Positions 27,482-38,658 are shown, counted from the first letter of the stretch. The stretch: DNA of 64,000 nt from Nocardioides nematodiphilus (GCF_020216525.1 NZ_JAIWOY010000002.1:372001-436000), one strand, 5' to 3'. Notes: a model not told the origin generated them from the letters alone. Made by a program: numbers and translations.

Positions 27482-28090
27482 TCAGGACATCGTGGACTGC
27501 GCGTCGTCCTGCACGTGCTGGGTCGCTTCCTGACCCTGCTCCTTGACGTGCTGGGCGGACTGCTGCGCCGTGGACTTCACCTGGTCGACGGCCTGGCCGG
27601 CCTGGTCCTTGAGGTGCTCGCCGACCTCCTGGCCCATGGACCTGGCCTCGTCCATGAGCGGCTGGCCCTGCTCCTTCGCCGTCTCGACGACGCGCTGCGC
27701 GAGCTGCTCCTCCTTCTCGCTGGCCGGGATGAGTGCACTGACCAGCGCGCCCACGCCGAACGCGATGAGACCCGCCGCGAGCGGACTGCCCTGCGTCTGG
27801 GAGCGCACCGCGTCCCCGGCCCCGTGGACCGTGCTGCCGACCGCCCCCGCTGCATCCGACGCACGCCCGGCCACCGCCGAGCCCGCACCGGTCACGGCGT
27901 CGGTGCCGCTGGTCGCTGTGCCCATCACCGCCTCCTTCATGTTCCGTACGCGGCCGCGGACGGCCTCCTTGCGTCGCTCGACGATCCGGCTCGGCGCGAC
28001 CCGGTCGACGAGCTCGTCGACGTTACGGGTCAGGTCGGCGCGGGTGCCCGCGATGTCGGTGCTCAGCTGTTCTTCTGTGCCTTCGCCCAT
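27482..28090 (-). CDS. DUF3618 domain protein
   Basis: The 202-residue product begins with the DUF3618 signature (LSTDIAGTRADLTRNVDELVDRVAPSRIVERR). It then has a short hydrophobic segment (AAGLIAFGVGALVSALIPAS) and a long Gln/Lys/Glu amphipathic helix that resembles YtxH/LEA-type sequences. The family is actinobacterial, membrane-anchored and of unknown function; it often accompanies holin-like proteins, as here. The start overlaps the end of the upstream gene by 28 nt, so the three genes here form one operon. Confidence 0.85.
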   Translation of the reverse strand: MGEGTEEQLSTDIAGTRADLTRNVDELVDRVAPSRIVERRKEAVRGRVRNMKEAVMGTATSGTDAVTGAGSAVAGRASDAAGAVGSTVHGAGDAVRSQTQGSPLAAGLIAFGVGALVSALIPASEKEEQLAQRVVETAKEQGQPLMDEARSMGQEVGEHLKDQAGQAVDQVKSTAQQSAQHVKEQGQEATQHVQDDAQSTMS

Positions 28091-28560
28091 TGCACGTCCT
28101 CCTTCAAGGTCTTCTGCGTCGTCTCCAGCGGTGGGTTCATCTGCTTGATCTCCGTGCGGCCGCGCAACGCCAGCACGCCAGCGATCACGGCCCAGACGAC
28201 CGTCACGATCAGCGCTGCCACCTCGCGCGGCATCCAGCCGTCGAGCAGCCAGATGAGGGTCAGCGTCAGCGAGATCAGCATCAGGAGCGCCGCTACGCCC
28301 GCTCCCCCGAACATGCCGGCGCCCTTGCCGGCCTTGACGGCGGCGTCCTTGGCCTCCGTCTTGGCCAGCTCGAGCTCCTGCTTGATCAGCGTCGTCAGAT
28401 CGGTGGCGATGTCACCGACGATGTCGCCCAACGAGCGCTGCTCGTCCGTGTCGACCGGTCCACCAGCCACATGGGCCCCGCCCCAACTCGGGTCGGATGG
28501 CTGGACCGGCTGCGGCGGCAGACCGCCGCCCGATGGGCCCCGCGGATCGAAGGTGCTCAT
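28063..28560 (-). CDS. Phage-holin-like membrane protein (actinobacterial Holin-X family)
   Basis: The 165-residue product has a helical N-terminus (SLGDIVGDIATDLTTLIKQELELAKTE) followed by two transmembrane helices (about 80-105 and 112-135) separated by WMPREV. This is the arrangement of the Holin-X / DUF1469 family. Despite the name, chromosomal members are not phage-derived and probably act in the cell envelope. It is the middle gene of a three-gene operon. Confidence 0.85.
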   Translation of the reverse strand: MSTFDPRGPSGGGLPPQPVQPSDPSWGGAHVAGGPVDTDEQRSLGDIVGDIATDLTTLIKQELELAKTEAKDAAVKAGKGAGMFGGAGVAALLMLISLTLTLIWLLDGWMPREVAALIVTVVWAVIAGVLALRGRTEIKQMNPPLETTQKTLKEDVQWAKAQKNS

Positions 28561-29343
28561 GCCGGGCCGCCGTACTGGCCACTCGACGGCGGCGCGAGGC
28601 CCGACTCCGGCTCAGCGAACCCCGAGTCCGGGGCCAGCGGCGTCTCCCCCAGGTCGTCGATGGGCGGAACGCCCGTGTTCGCGGGGCTGGTGCCCGCGCC
28701 GCCGCCCGCTGCACCCGAGGAGTATCCGCCGGCGCTCGCCGGCGGCTGGGTCATCGGCTGGGTCATCGGCGGCGTGCTCGACGTGGACGTCGAGGAGGAT
28801 CCCGAGGTCCCGTTCGAGCCGACCGCCCCGCTGTCCTTGGCCCCACGAGTCAACCGGCCTGCGACGACACCCGCTGCGAGTGCGCCGAAGAGGAAGGTCG
28901 CCGGGCGCCGCCGGGCGAACCCGCGGACATCCTCGAGGATCTCGCCGGGACGGCGATCCTGCAGGCTGCTGGTCAGGACGCGGGCGCGGTCCGCGACCTG
29001 CCGGGCCAGATCGCCGGCCAGGCCGTTCGCCCCGCCCTGACCCGAGAGCATCTTCTCGACGTCGTCGGTGAAGCCGCGCAGCGTCTCGACGAGCCGGTCA
29101 CGTTGCGTCTCCGACTGCTGCTCGACCTCGGAGAGTGCCTGATCCATCAGATTGGCCGCCTGGTGCTTCGCCTCCGCGGCGACGTTCATCGCCTCGTCCT
29201 TGGTCACCGAGGCGACCCGGCCGGCCTCCTGCGTGGCAGTGCCGGCGACCTCCTGCGCCTGCTCCTTCTTATCGCTCAGCCCGCCGCCGGACGTGGACTG
29301 CTGCTCCCCCGTCTGCGGAGGTCCCGTAGTTCGATGTAGTCAT
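28557..29343 (-). pseudogene. Envelope-associated helical protein, N-terminus broken by a one-base frameshift
   Basis: The open frame from 29207 gives 216 residues but its GTG has no ribosome-binding site. A good start exists at 29343 (GGAGAG then ATG), encoding MTTSNYGTSADG, but this frame soon stops. Removing one base from the five-C run at 29306-29310 (GGGGG on the coding strand) joins the two into one 261-residue protein, continuing EQQSTSGGGLSDKKEQAQEV. The protein then has a long amphipathic helix (KHQAANLMDQALSEVEQQ), one transmembrane helix (FLFGALAAGVVAGRL) and a Gly/Ser/Pro tail. The function is unknown. Either a sequencing error or a true frameshift explains it. Confidence 0.75.
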
Positions 29344-29475
29344 CGGCTCTCCGTTTCCACCGGTCGAGGAATGCCCGCCGGCTGATCGTGTCCAGGAAGG
29401 ACTTCCGCGGTACCCCGCTCAGGTCCGACCACCCCACCGATGCACGAAGATCACCAGAATCTGCCGCAGAAGCAC

Positions 29476-29512
29476 GCGAGCCTCCTCCCCGCGGTGCGGG
29501 GAGGAGGCTCGC
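29476..29512. terminator. Perfect 17-bp stem with 3-nt loop
   Basis: GCGAGCCTCCTCCCCGC, then GGT, then its exact complement. It lies just past the stop of the leftward LLM oxidoreductase gene and upstream of the next leftward operon, so it most likely ends transcription from the right. Confidence 0.75.
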
Positions 29513-29525
29513 GGAGAACGAGGGA

Positions 29526-30293
29526 TCAGTCGAGGGTGTCGCGCCAGGCGAGGAGCTGCTCGAGCGGCTTGAGGTCGTAGTCGGGTCCCCCGACGCCGTA
29601 CGTGATCAGCTCCGCACCCGCGTCGCGCAGCGCCTTCGCGCCCTCGACGTCGGTGGCGGCCGTGGAGATCTCGATCTCGGACGGGTCGCGGCCGATGTCC
29701 GCGCAGTGGCCCGCCAGGACGTCGCGCTTGTGCCGCAGCGTCTCCACGTCGGAGAACGAATGCCAGATGTCGGCGTGCTTGGCGACCAGCTTGAGGGTCT
29801 TCTTCTCTCCCCCGCCGCCGATCAGGACCGGGATCTTCCGCGTCGGCGCCGGGTTGAGCGCCGCCCAGCGCTTCTCGATGCGCGGCAGCGCCTCCGCGAG
29901 TGCGTCGAGGCGGCCTCCAGCGGTGCCGAACTCGTAGCCGTACTCGTCGTAGTCGCGCTCGAACCAGCCGGAGCCGATGCCGAAGACCAGCCGGCCGCCG
30001 CTGATGTGGTCGACCGTACGCGCCATGTCGGCCAGGAGCTCGGGGTTGCGGTACGAGTTGCAGGTGACCAGGCAGCCGATCTCGGCGCGCGAGGTCTGCT
30101 CGGCCCACGCGGCCTGCATCGTCCAGGCCTCGAAGTGCTTGCCATCGGGCTCGCCGTAGAGCGGGTAGAAGTGGTCCCAGTTGAAGATGACGTCCGCGCC
30201 GAGGTCCTCGGCACGGCGGACAGCATCACGGATGGTCGAGTAGTCGGCGTGCTGAGGCTGGAGCTGGACGCCGATGCGCAGGGGACGGGTCAT
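29526..30293 (-). CDS. LLM-class F420-dependent oxidoreductase
   Basis: The 255-residue product is a luciferase-like (beta/alpha)8 protein. It shows IGVQLQPQHADY at the start, a DHFYPL motif, CLVTCNSYRNPELLADMARTVDHISGGRLVFGIGSGW in the centre, and a TYGVGGPDYDL end. Sequences of this style use F420 rather than FMN, as in the F420-LLM group common in actinobacteria. The physiological substrate is unknown. It is monocistronic. Confidence 0.88.
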   Translation of the reverse strand: MTRPLRIGVQLQPQHADYSTIRDAVRRAEDLGADVIFNWDHFYPLYGEPDGKHFEAWTMQAAWAEQTSRAEIGCLVTCNSYRNPELLADMARTVDHISGGRLVFGIGSGWFERDYDEYGYEFGTAGGRLDALAEALPRIEKRWAALNPAPTRKIPVLIGGGGEKKTLKLVAKHADIWHSFSDVETLRHKRDVLAGHCADIGRDPSEIEISTAATDVEGAKALRDAGAELITYGVGGPDYDLKPLEQLLAWRDTLD

Positions 30294-30340
30294 GGTGCCA
30301 ACCTACTGATCGTCCGAAATCCGGCAACCGGAAAATACGA

Positions 30341-30373
30341 CAACGGCGGCCCCGGAATCCGGGACCGCCGTTG
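30341..30373 (-). terminator. Terminator of the cold-shock gene
   Basis: The 15-bp stem CAACGGCGGCCCCGG with its complement (one C-A mismatch) has a 3-nt AAT loop. It starts 18 nt after the cold-shock stop codon. Confidence 0.75.
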
Positions 30374-30391
30374 CCAGCGTGATCTAGAAGA

Positions 30392-30595
30392 TCAGAGAGC
30401 GCGAACGTTCTCCGCCTGCGGGCCCTTCGGACCCTGGGTGACGTCGAACTCGACGGCCTGGTTCTCGTCCAGCGACTTGTAGCCGTTGCCCTGGATCGCG
30501 GAGAAGTGAACGAAGACGTCGTCGCCGCCGTCAGCCTGGGCGATGAAGCCGAAGCCCTTCTCGGAGTTGAACCACTTGACGGTGCCCTGAGCCAT
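30392..30595 (-). CDS. cspA: Cold-shock domain protein (CspA family)
   Basis: The 67-residue protein is the standard length for a single cold-shock domain and binds single-stranded RNA/DNA as a chaperone. RNP1 is KGFGFI and RNP2 is [18 protein letters not shown] is the canonical start. AAGGAAG precedes this ATG. A longer in-frame reading upstream is rejected. The 260-bp spacer to the next gene leaves room for a long 5' leader, as known for cspA mRNAs, but no particular fold was identified. Confidence 0.96.
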   Translation of the reverse strand: MAQGTVKWFNSEKGFGFIAQADGGDDVFVHFSAIQGNGYKSLDENQAVEFDVTQGPKGPQAENVRAL

Positions 30596-30858
30596 GTTGC
30601 TTCCTTCGGTGTTACCAGCGCCCGACAACGTGCCGGACGCGATGCTGAAGACATCTGTTACGCCTGATGTCCAGAAAAACCGAAGACCAAGAATCGTTGA
30701 GATGTGCCGCGCCCGGGTGGACACGGGAAGACGCGAACGTCTCCTTCACTCCACCAATGTACTCATCGAAGGCCGACTTGTCACAAACCTCGGCACATCT
30801 TCGTCGTGGAGGCATGACCACTACCGTGAACCAGACCGATCTCTCCCGAGGAGCGAAC

Positions 30859-31326
30859 ATGTCTTACGTCGTCGACTTCAAGGACGTCTCCACCACCGGA
30901 CTCGAGTCCTCGCCGGTCGCCGAGGCCCTCGCCGGCCTGCGCGCCAACGAGGCGCGCTACTTCCACACCAAGTACGACCACGAGTACGTCACCGTGCCCG
31001 CCGCCGAGGCGAGCGAGCTGGTCGACTGGGTGCACACGATCCTCAAGGAGGAGCGCGGCCTGGTCATCGACTCCCCCGTGCTCGAGGTCGCCGACATCGA
31101 GGTCGACGGGATCAAGTGGCCCGAGCTCTACTACCGGTCCGGCCTGGTGATCAACGTGCTGTGGACCATCGAGGACGGCGGCAAGCGCGCGGTCGGCTTC
31201 AAGCTCTCCGAGGGCATGGAGATCCCCGCCGAGCTCGACGCCGCGGGCTTCAAGTTCGCCCGGCAGAAGTCGAAGCTCGCGGGGACCATCCGCGGCTCGT
31301 TCTTCGTGATCAAGGGCTCCTACTGA
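30859..31326 (+). CDS. Conserved hypothetical protein
   Basis: The 155-residue product (MSYVVDFKDVSTTGLESSPVA...) is soluble, acidic and has no signal peptide. It includes a helix-rich segment (AEASELVDWVHTILKEERG) followed by beta strands (IDGIKWPELYYRSGLVINVLWTIEDGG). I do not recognise the family. The ATG at 30859 has GAGGAG at 5 nt. An in-frame ATG at 30814 has GGAGG only 1 nt away, so it is less likely. It is divergent from the cold-shock gene. Confidence 0.65.
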   Translation: MSYVVDFKDVSTTGLESSPVAEALAGLRANEARYFHTKYDHEYVTVPAAEASELVDWVHTILKEERGLVIDSPVLEVADIEVDGIKWPELYYRSGLVINVLWTIEDGGKRAVGFKLSEGMEIPAELDAAGFKFARQKSKLAGTIRGSFFVIKGSY

Positions 31327-31339
31327 AGCCCCTGCGCGA

Positions 31340-32539
31340 TCACGGCTTGAAGAGGACCTTCACCATCCCGTCCTTCTTGTCGCGGAAGTCGGCGTAGGCC
31401 TGCGGCGCCTGGTCGAGCGGCAGGTGGTGGGTGGCGAAGGACTCGACGCCGAGGACGTCCTCGCCCTGCTGGAGCAGGGCGAGGATGTCGTCGCTCCAGC
31501 GACGCACGTTGGCCTGACCCATCCGCAGCTGCACCTGCTTGTCGAACAGCTGCATCATCGGGATCGGGTCCATCGCGCCGCCGTACACGCCGATGATCGA
31601 GACGGTGCCGCCGCGACGCACCACGTCGAACGACGCGTGCAGGGCGGCGAGACGGTCGATGCCGGCCTTCTTCATGAAGGGCTGCGCGATCGCGGACGGC
31701 ATCATGCCGACCATCTTGTGCGTCATCTCGATCATCGGTGAGCCGTGCGCCTCCATGCCGACCGCGTCGATGACGGCGTCGGCGCCTCGGCCGTTGGTCA
31801 GCTCGCGCACCGCGTCGCCGAGGCCCTTGCCGACGTCGTTGAGGTTGATCACCTGGGCACCGCGCGCGGCGACCCGCGCCAGTCGCTCGGGCACCAGGTC
31901 CACCACGATCACCCGAGCGCCACGGTGCAGCGCGATCCGCGCCGACATGTCGCCGATCGGTCCGGCGCCCATCACGAGCAGCGTCCGCCCCTCGGCCGAG
32001 GAGTCGGCACCGAAGCCGGCGTAGTCCACCGCCTGCCAGGCGGTCGGCAGGACGTCGGAGAGGAAGACGAAGCGATCGTCGACCGGCCCCTCCGGGACCT
32101 TGATGGCCGAGAAGCCGGCGTACGGCACGTTGAGGTACTCGGCCTGTCCGCCGGGCACCTGCCCGTAGAGCTTGGAGTAGCCGAAGAAGCTGGCGCCCGT
32201 GCCCTGGTCGCGGTTCTGCGTGGTCTCGCACTGGCTCATCAAGCCCTGGTTGCACATCCAGCAGTCGCCGCAGCTGACGTTGAACGGGATGACGACGCGG
32301 TCGCCGGTCTTGAGGTTCGTGACGGCGGACCCCACCTCCTGCACGATGCCCATCGGCTCGTGGCCGACCACGTCACCGGGCGTCATGAACGGCGACAGCG
32401 GCTCGTAGAGATGCAGGTCCGAGCCACACAGCCCGGTCGTCGTCACCTTGATGATCGCGTCGGTCGGCTCCTTGATGACCGGATCCGGGACCTCCTCGAC
32501 GCTCATGTTCTTCGGGCCCTGCCAGGTCACTGCTCGCAT
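31340..32539 (-). CDS. Zinc-dependent alcohol dehydrogenase, glutathione-independent formaldehyde-dehydrogenase-like
   Basis: The 399-residue medium-chain dehydrogenase has the catalytic-zinc residues in GLCGSDLHLY and VGHEPMG, and the structural-zinc Cys set in CGDCWMCNQGLMSQC. The Rossmann fold shows VMGAGPIG and a probable NAD-binding VVDLVPERL. The insert around residues 120-150 (FFGYSKLYGQVPGGQAEYLNVPYA) is typical of the formaldehyde/dismutase-like group. GGGAG precedes the ATG at 32539. It is divergent from an acyl-CoA synthetase gene; a link in alcohol or aldehyde oxidation is possible but not shown. Confidence 0.88.
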   Translation of the reverse strand: MRAVTWQGPKNMSVEEVPDPVIKEPTDAIIKVTTTGLCGSDLHLYEPLSPFMTPGDVVGHEPMGIVQEVGSAVTNLKTGDRVVIPFNVSCGDCWMCNQGLMSQCETTQNRDQGTGASFFGYSKLYGQVPGGQAEYLNVPYAGFSAIKVPEGPVDDRFVFLSDVLPTAWQAVDYAGFGADSSAEGRTLLVMGAGPIGDMSARIALHRGARVIVVDLVPERLARVAARGAQVINLNDVGKGLGDAVRELTNGRGADAVIDAVGMEAHGSPMIEMTHKMVGMMPSAIAQPFMKKAGIDRLAALHASFDVVRRGGTVSIIGVYGGAMDPIPMMQLFDKQVQLRMGQANVRRWSDDILALLQQGEDVLGVESFATHHLPLDQAPQAYADFRDKKDGMVKVLFKP

Positions 32540-32653
32540 GGTGCTGCTCCCTTGGATCGTCGTGCGTGCGGTCCCGGCAGGTACCCGCCGGGAGTCGAAG
32601 CCACCCGCTACGCTCGCCAACAAGTGAGATGTGGGTCACCTCTGGAGGCGCGG

Positions 32654-34192
<1,539 letters not shown>

Positions 34193-35816
34193 CGCTTCCG
34201 CCCGTCCGGGTCGTGCAGGGTGTCGAGCAGCACCGCGGCCCAGCCTCGCTGTGCCGCGCTCACCCGAGGCACCTCGAGCCGGCGCAGTCGGCCCGGCGGG
34301 CGCTCGCCCGTACGACCGGCGCGATGCCATGCCTCCAGCGCGGCCGCACACGCGGCGTACGCCTCGAACATCGCGGCCGGATCGGCACAGTCGGCCATCG
34401 CCGCTGCCAGGCCCTCGTCCGCGACGGCCTCCAGCCGATCGAGGTGCTCGGCGGCGAGCGTCAACCGCAGGTCCCGGGCGTACGCCTCGTCGAGCACCAC
34501 CGCCGTCAGCTCCGAGTCGTGGGTCCACGAGCGGCGGCTGAAGTTGTCCGAGCCGGTGCTGGCCCAGGCGTCGTCGACGAGGCAGACCTTGGCATGCACG
34601 TAGACCGGCGTGCCGGCGTGGTTCTCCAGCCCGTACGCCGCGACCCGGTCGGGGAACCGCTCCAGCAGCGCGCGCAGCGAGCGCTCGCGGCCGAGGATCT
34701 GCGCGGTCCGGTTGGCGCCGTCGACGTCGGGCACCAGCGGGATCACGACGATGAGCCTCAGCTCGGGCTCGGCGCTCAGCTGCTGGGCGAAGACGCGACC
34801 GACGTCGTGGCCCCAGAAGTACTGGTCCTCGACGTAGACGAGCCGCCGCGCGCGGGCCACCGCCTTGACGTAGCCGCGCGCGATGCTGCGCTCGCCACCC
34901 GGGGCGAACGGGTAGTCGCGGTCGAAGCGCAGGTCGGGGTAGGTCCGCAGCAGCTGCACCACCAGCTCCCCGGCGGGTGGGGGCGGCGGCCACTGCTCCG
35001 GGAGCCCGTCGGCCTTGCTGTCGAGCCCACGCAGCCGATCGGCGATCCGGCGCCACGGGGCGAGCGAGAGGGGCGCCGGGTCGTCCCAGCGCTCGCGGAA
35101 GACCGTCTCGACCTCGTGGACCGCCGGCCCCTGGATGGCGACCTGCACGTCGTGCCACGGTGGATGCTCCCCGTACTCCTCGGTCAGCGGCTGCGGCTGC
35201 GGATCCCCGGCGTGTTCGGCGTCGTCCCGGCGGTTGTGCGCGAGGTCGATGCCGCCGACGAAGGCGATGTCGCGCTCAGGGTCGTCGCGGTGCCGGATCA
35301 CGACGAACTTCTGGTGGTGTGATCCGCCGGCCCGCACCCGCATGTCCAGCAGGACGCGGACGCCGCGGCGCTGCAGGTGCTCTCCGAGGTGGCGGTTCTC
35401 CTTGGCGAAGAACCCGGTCTGGTCGAGGTGGGAGCGCCAGACCAGTCCGCGCACGATCACCCCACGCTCATGGGCCCGGGTGAACATCTCGACGACCTCG
35501 GAGCCGGGCTCGCCGGTGAGTCGCTCGTCGGCGTCGCCCTGCCAGTCGGTGAAGAGCACCAGGTCTCCGGAGCGGGTCGCCTCGACGGCGTCGTAGAGCT
35601 CGCGGAAGTAGGTCGCGCCGTGGATGAGCGCGCGTACGCGGTTGTGCTCCGCCCAGGCCTGGTCGCCGGGATGGCGATCATCGATCCGAGTGCGGGCGTT
35701 GGCGCGCTCCGGCACGGTCAACAGCCAGTCCGCGGGCTCGAGCATGCTCCGAGCATGCCGTACGCGGGTGGTGTGGTCGACCGGGCCGGAGCGCTGTGCG
35801 CCCGGACGGGCTGGGA

Positions 35817-37448
35817 TCAGACGCGGACCCAGGCGGCAGCGTCGCTGGGCAGGGTGCCCGGTTCGGCGTCGGCGTCCGAGCCCAGGAGCAGCTCGCCCGG
35901 CAGGTCGATCGGCTCGCCGGAGGTGTTGAGCCAGACCTGGACCTCGCCGCGGGAGAACCCGAAGGCGCCTGCGGGAGCCTCGACCCACGCGAAGCCCTCG
36001 CCCTGCAGCCACTTGGCGCGCAGCTCGAGGGCGCGGCGGTAGAGGTGCAGGGTCGACTCGTCGTCGGCCTCCTGCGCCGCGGCGGTGTAGTGCGCCCAGT
36101 CGGCGGGCTGCGGCAGCCAGGTCTGGGGCGAGCCCTCGCTGAAGCCGTACGGCGCCTCGGTGCCGGACCACGGCAGCGGTACGCGGCAGCCGTCGCGGCC
36201 GATCTGCACGCCGCCGGACTGCTTGATCGCCGGGTCCTGACGCGCCTCGGCCGGCATGTCCTCGTACTCCGGCAGGCCGAGCTCCTCGCCCTGGTAGACG
36301 TAGGCGGTGCCGGGCAGGCCCAGGGTCAGCAGCGCGGCCGCGCGGGCGCGGCGCAGGCCCAGGGCCAGGTCGGGGGCGCCCTCGTGCCAGCGCGCCTGCT
36401 CCCAGATGGAGGACACCGCGTGGTCGGGCTGGGAGCGGGCGTAGCGGGTGGCGTGGCGCACCACGTCGTGGTTGGAGAGCACCCAGGTGGCGGGCGCGCC
36501 CACGGCGGCCGCGGCGGCGCGGGCGTCGTCGATGGTCGCCTTCATCACGGGCGCCACGAACGGCGCCTGAAGGAAGTCGAATTGGAACGCGGTGTGCAGC
36601 TCGTCGGGCCGCAGGTAGCGGGCGAGACGGTCGTTGTCCTCGACCCAGGCCTCGGCGACGAAGACGCGGTCGTCGTACTGGTCGGCGACGCGGCGCCAGC
36701 CGCGGTAGATCTCGTGCACGCCGTCCTGGTCCCAGGCGGGGTGGTCGACGCGGTCCTTGCGGCCGCTGCGCAGGCCGGCGTCGGGCAGGCCCTCCTGCTT
36801 GGCGAGGCCGTGGGCGACGTCGATACGGAAGCCGTCGACACCCTTGTCGAACCAGAACCTCAAGATGTCCTCGAACTCGGCGATGACCTCGGGGTTGGTC
36901 CAGTCCAGGTCGGGCTGGGCCGGGGCGAAGAGGTGGCAGTACCAGTCGCCGGGGGTGCCGTCGGGGTTGGTCGAGCGGGTCCAGGCCGGGCCGCCGAAGA
37001 TGGCCTCCCAGTCGTTGGGCGGCAGCTCGCCGTACTCGCCCTTGCCGGGGCGGAACAGGTAGCGCGCACGCGCAGCCTCGTCACCCGAGAGGGCGGCCTG
37101 GAACCACGGGTGGTCCCACGAGGTGTGGTTGGGGACGATGTCGAGGACGACCTTGATGCCCATCGCGTGCGCCTCGGCGATCAGCTGCTCGGCCTCGGCG
37201 ATGTCGCCGTAGGCCGGCTCGATGGCGCGGTAGTCGGAGACGTCGTAGCCCGCGTCGATCTGCGGCGAGGGGTACCAGGGGTTGATCCAGATCGCGTCGA
37301 TCCCCAGATCGCGCAGGTATGGGAGGCGCGAGCGCAGACCGGCGATGTCGCCGATCCCGTCCCCGTTCCCGTCCGCGAACGAGCGGATGTAGACCTGGTA
37401 GACGACAGCGGACCGCCACCACTCCGGTGCGGTGTTCCCCTGCTGCAT
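35817..37448 (-). CDS. GH13 alpha-glucosidase / oligo-1,6-glucosidase
   Basis: The 543-residue enzyme hydrolyses terminal alpha-linked glucose and is cytoplasmic (no signal peptide). The four conserved GH13 regions are present: DIVPNH, GFRIDVAHG (nucleophile Asp), FVAEAWV (acid Glu) and VLSNHDV. SVVYQVYIRSFADGNGDGIGDI-like text marks the oligo-glucosidase group with the calcium-site loop. The ATG at 37448 has AGGAGGG at 6 nt. It is divergent from a LacI-family gene; two similar operators lie between them, so maltose/trehalose-type regulation is likely. Confidence 0.93.
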   Translation of the reverse strand: MQQGNTAPEWWRSAVVYQVYIRSFADGNGDGIGDIAGLRSRLPYLRDLGIDAIWINPWYPSPQIDAGYDVSDYRAIEPAYGDIAEAEQLIAEAHAMGIKVVLDIVPNHTSWDHPWFQAALSGDEAARARYLFRPGKGEYGELPPNDWEAIFGGPAWTRSTNPDGTPGDWYCHLFAPAQPDLDWTNPEVIAEFEDILRFWFDKGVDGFRIDVAHGLAKQEGLPDAGLRSGRKDRVDHPAWDQDGVHEIYRGWRRVADQYDDRVFVAEAWVEDNDRLARYLRPDELHTAFQFDFLQAPFVAPVMKATIDDARAAAAAVGAPATWVLSNHDVVRHATRYARSQPDHAVSSIWEQARWHEGAPDLALGLRRARAAALLTLGLPGTAYVYQGEELGLPEYEDMPAEARQDPAIKQSGGVQIGRDGCRVPLPWSGTEAPYGFSEGSPQTWLPQPADWAHYTAAAQEADDESTLHLYRRALELRAKWLQGEGFAWVEAPAGAFGFSRGEVQVWLNTSGEPIDLPGELLLGSDADAEPGTLPSDAAAWVRV

Positions 37449-37472
37449 GCGAATCCCTCCTGGGCCGGATAC

Positions 37473-37485
37473 GTAAACGGTTGCG
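37473..37485. promoter_or_regulatory. LacI-type operator 1
   Basis: GTAAACGGTTGCG, a degenerate palindrome around CG, lies 25 nt upstream of the alpha-glucosidase ATG. Its first half GTAAACG is shared with the second site, read on the other strand. Confidence 0.55.
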
Positions 37486-37541
37486 TCAACTGTATGTCGC
37501 ATGTCGATCGGCACCAAGAGCCGCACCGTAACAAGAAGGTC

Positions 37542-37553
37542 TCAAACGTTTAC
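37542..37553. promoter_or_regulatory. LacI-type operator 2
   Basis: TCAAACGTTTAC is nearly palindromic (AAACGTTT core). Its reverse complement GTAAACGTTTGA differs from operator 1 at few positions. It ends 17 nt before the regulator's ATG, so autoregulation is likely. Confidence 0.6.
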
Positions 37554-37570
37554 TCCACCTGCGCGCTACG

Positions 37571-38608
37571 ATGCCGCTCGTGCCTGCCACCACTCCGCAC
37601 CCCGGCCACCTCAACATGGCCGACGTCGCCCGCGAGGCCGGGGTCTCGGTGGCGACCGTGTCACGGGCCCTGCGCGGGCTGCCCGGCGTCTCGGAGCGCA
37701 CCCGCGAGCGCATCCGCGCCCTCGCCGAGACGATGTCCTACGTCGTCTCCCCCGAGGCCTCGCACCTGTCCCGGGGCTCGACGGGCCGGATCGCGATCGT
37801 CGTCCCGACCCTCGACAGCTGGTTCTTCGCCACCATGCTCGCCGGTGCCCAGGCCGAGCTGCAGGATGCGGGCGTCGACGTGCTCGTCTACCAGGTCGAC
37901 GGCGCCGAGGCGCAGGAGCGCTTCTTCCAGCAGCTGCCCGCGCGCCGCAAGGCCGACGCGGTGATCGCGATGACGCTGCCGCTCTCGGAGCCGCAGATGG
38001 CGCGCCTGGCCGACCTCGGCATGGGGGTCGTCGTCACCGGAGCACAGATCCACGACTACCCGTACGTCCGGATCGACGACGTCGAGGTCGCGCGGCAGGC
38101 CGTACGCCATCTCGTCGGGCTGGGGCACCGCCGCATCGCGATGGTGCGCACCACCGATCCCGAGGTGAACACCTCCTTCGCCGACGCCGACCGCACCGAG
38201 GGCTACCGCCGCGGCCTCGCCGAGGCCGGGATCGAGGAGCTGAGCGAGCTGCTGGTCACCGTTCCGCACCGGATCGAGGGCGGCATCGAGGCCGCCGAGC
38301 GGCTCCTCAGCCTCCCCCAGCGTCCGACCGCGATCTTCGCCTACTCCGACGAGCTCGCGCTGGCCATCACGCAGACCCTGCGGCGCGCGCACCTGCGCGT
38401 GCCCGAGGACATCTCCGTCATCGGCGTCGACGGCCACCCCCTCGCCGCGCTCGCCGACATCACCACCATCGAGCAGCCCGTCGCCGAGCAGGGCCGTACG
38501 GCCGGCCGGCTCGCGCTGGAGATCCTCGGCGGGGACGCCCCCAGCGCCCACAGCGCGATCCTCCCCACCCGCCTGCGCGTGCGAGGAACCACCGCACCGC
38601 CGAGCTAG
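37571..38608 (+). CDS. LacI-family transcriptional regulator
   Basis: The 345-residue repressor starts with the LacI headpiece MADVAREAGVSVATVSRALRG (about 16-36), including the hinge-helix side, then a periplasmic-binding-protein-like sensor domain with IAIVVPTLDSWFFATMLAGAQ and FAYSDELALAITQTLR. It likely controls the divergent alpha-glucosidase gene and itself through the two operators. Effector: an alpha-glucoside is the best guess. The ATG is followed by a short Pro-rich leader before the headpiece. Confidence 0.9.
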   Translation: MPLVPATTPHPGHLNMADVAREAGVSVATVSRALRGLPGVSERTRERIRALAETMSYVVSPEASHLSRGSTGRIAIVVPTLDSWFFATMLAGAQAELQDAGVDVLVYQVDGAEAQERFFQQLPARRKADAVIAMTLPLSEPQMARLADLGMGVVVTGAQIHDYPYVRIDDVEVARQAVRHLVGLGHRRIAMVRTTDPEVNTSFADADRTEGYRRGLAEAGIEELSELLVTVPHRIEGGIEAAERLLSLPQRPTAIFAYSDELALAITQTLRRAHLRVPEDISVIGVDGHPLAALADITTIEQPVAEQGRTAGRLALEILGGDAPSAHSAILPTRLRVRGTTAPPS

Positions 38609-38658
38609 GTGTGATGCCCAGCACATTGGTCGAGGAACTGCGATCACTCGGTCTGATC

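Noticed and set aside
28063..28560. Holin-like gene as a sign of a prophage
   Set aside because: The Holin-X family is chromosomal in actinobacteria. No phage structural, integrase or lysis gene lies nearby.
30392..30724. A longer cold-shock protein from an upstream start
   Set aside because: The standard 67-residue protein with an AAGGAAG site 5 nt before the ATG is complete; the extension matches no cold-shock family member.
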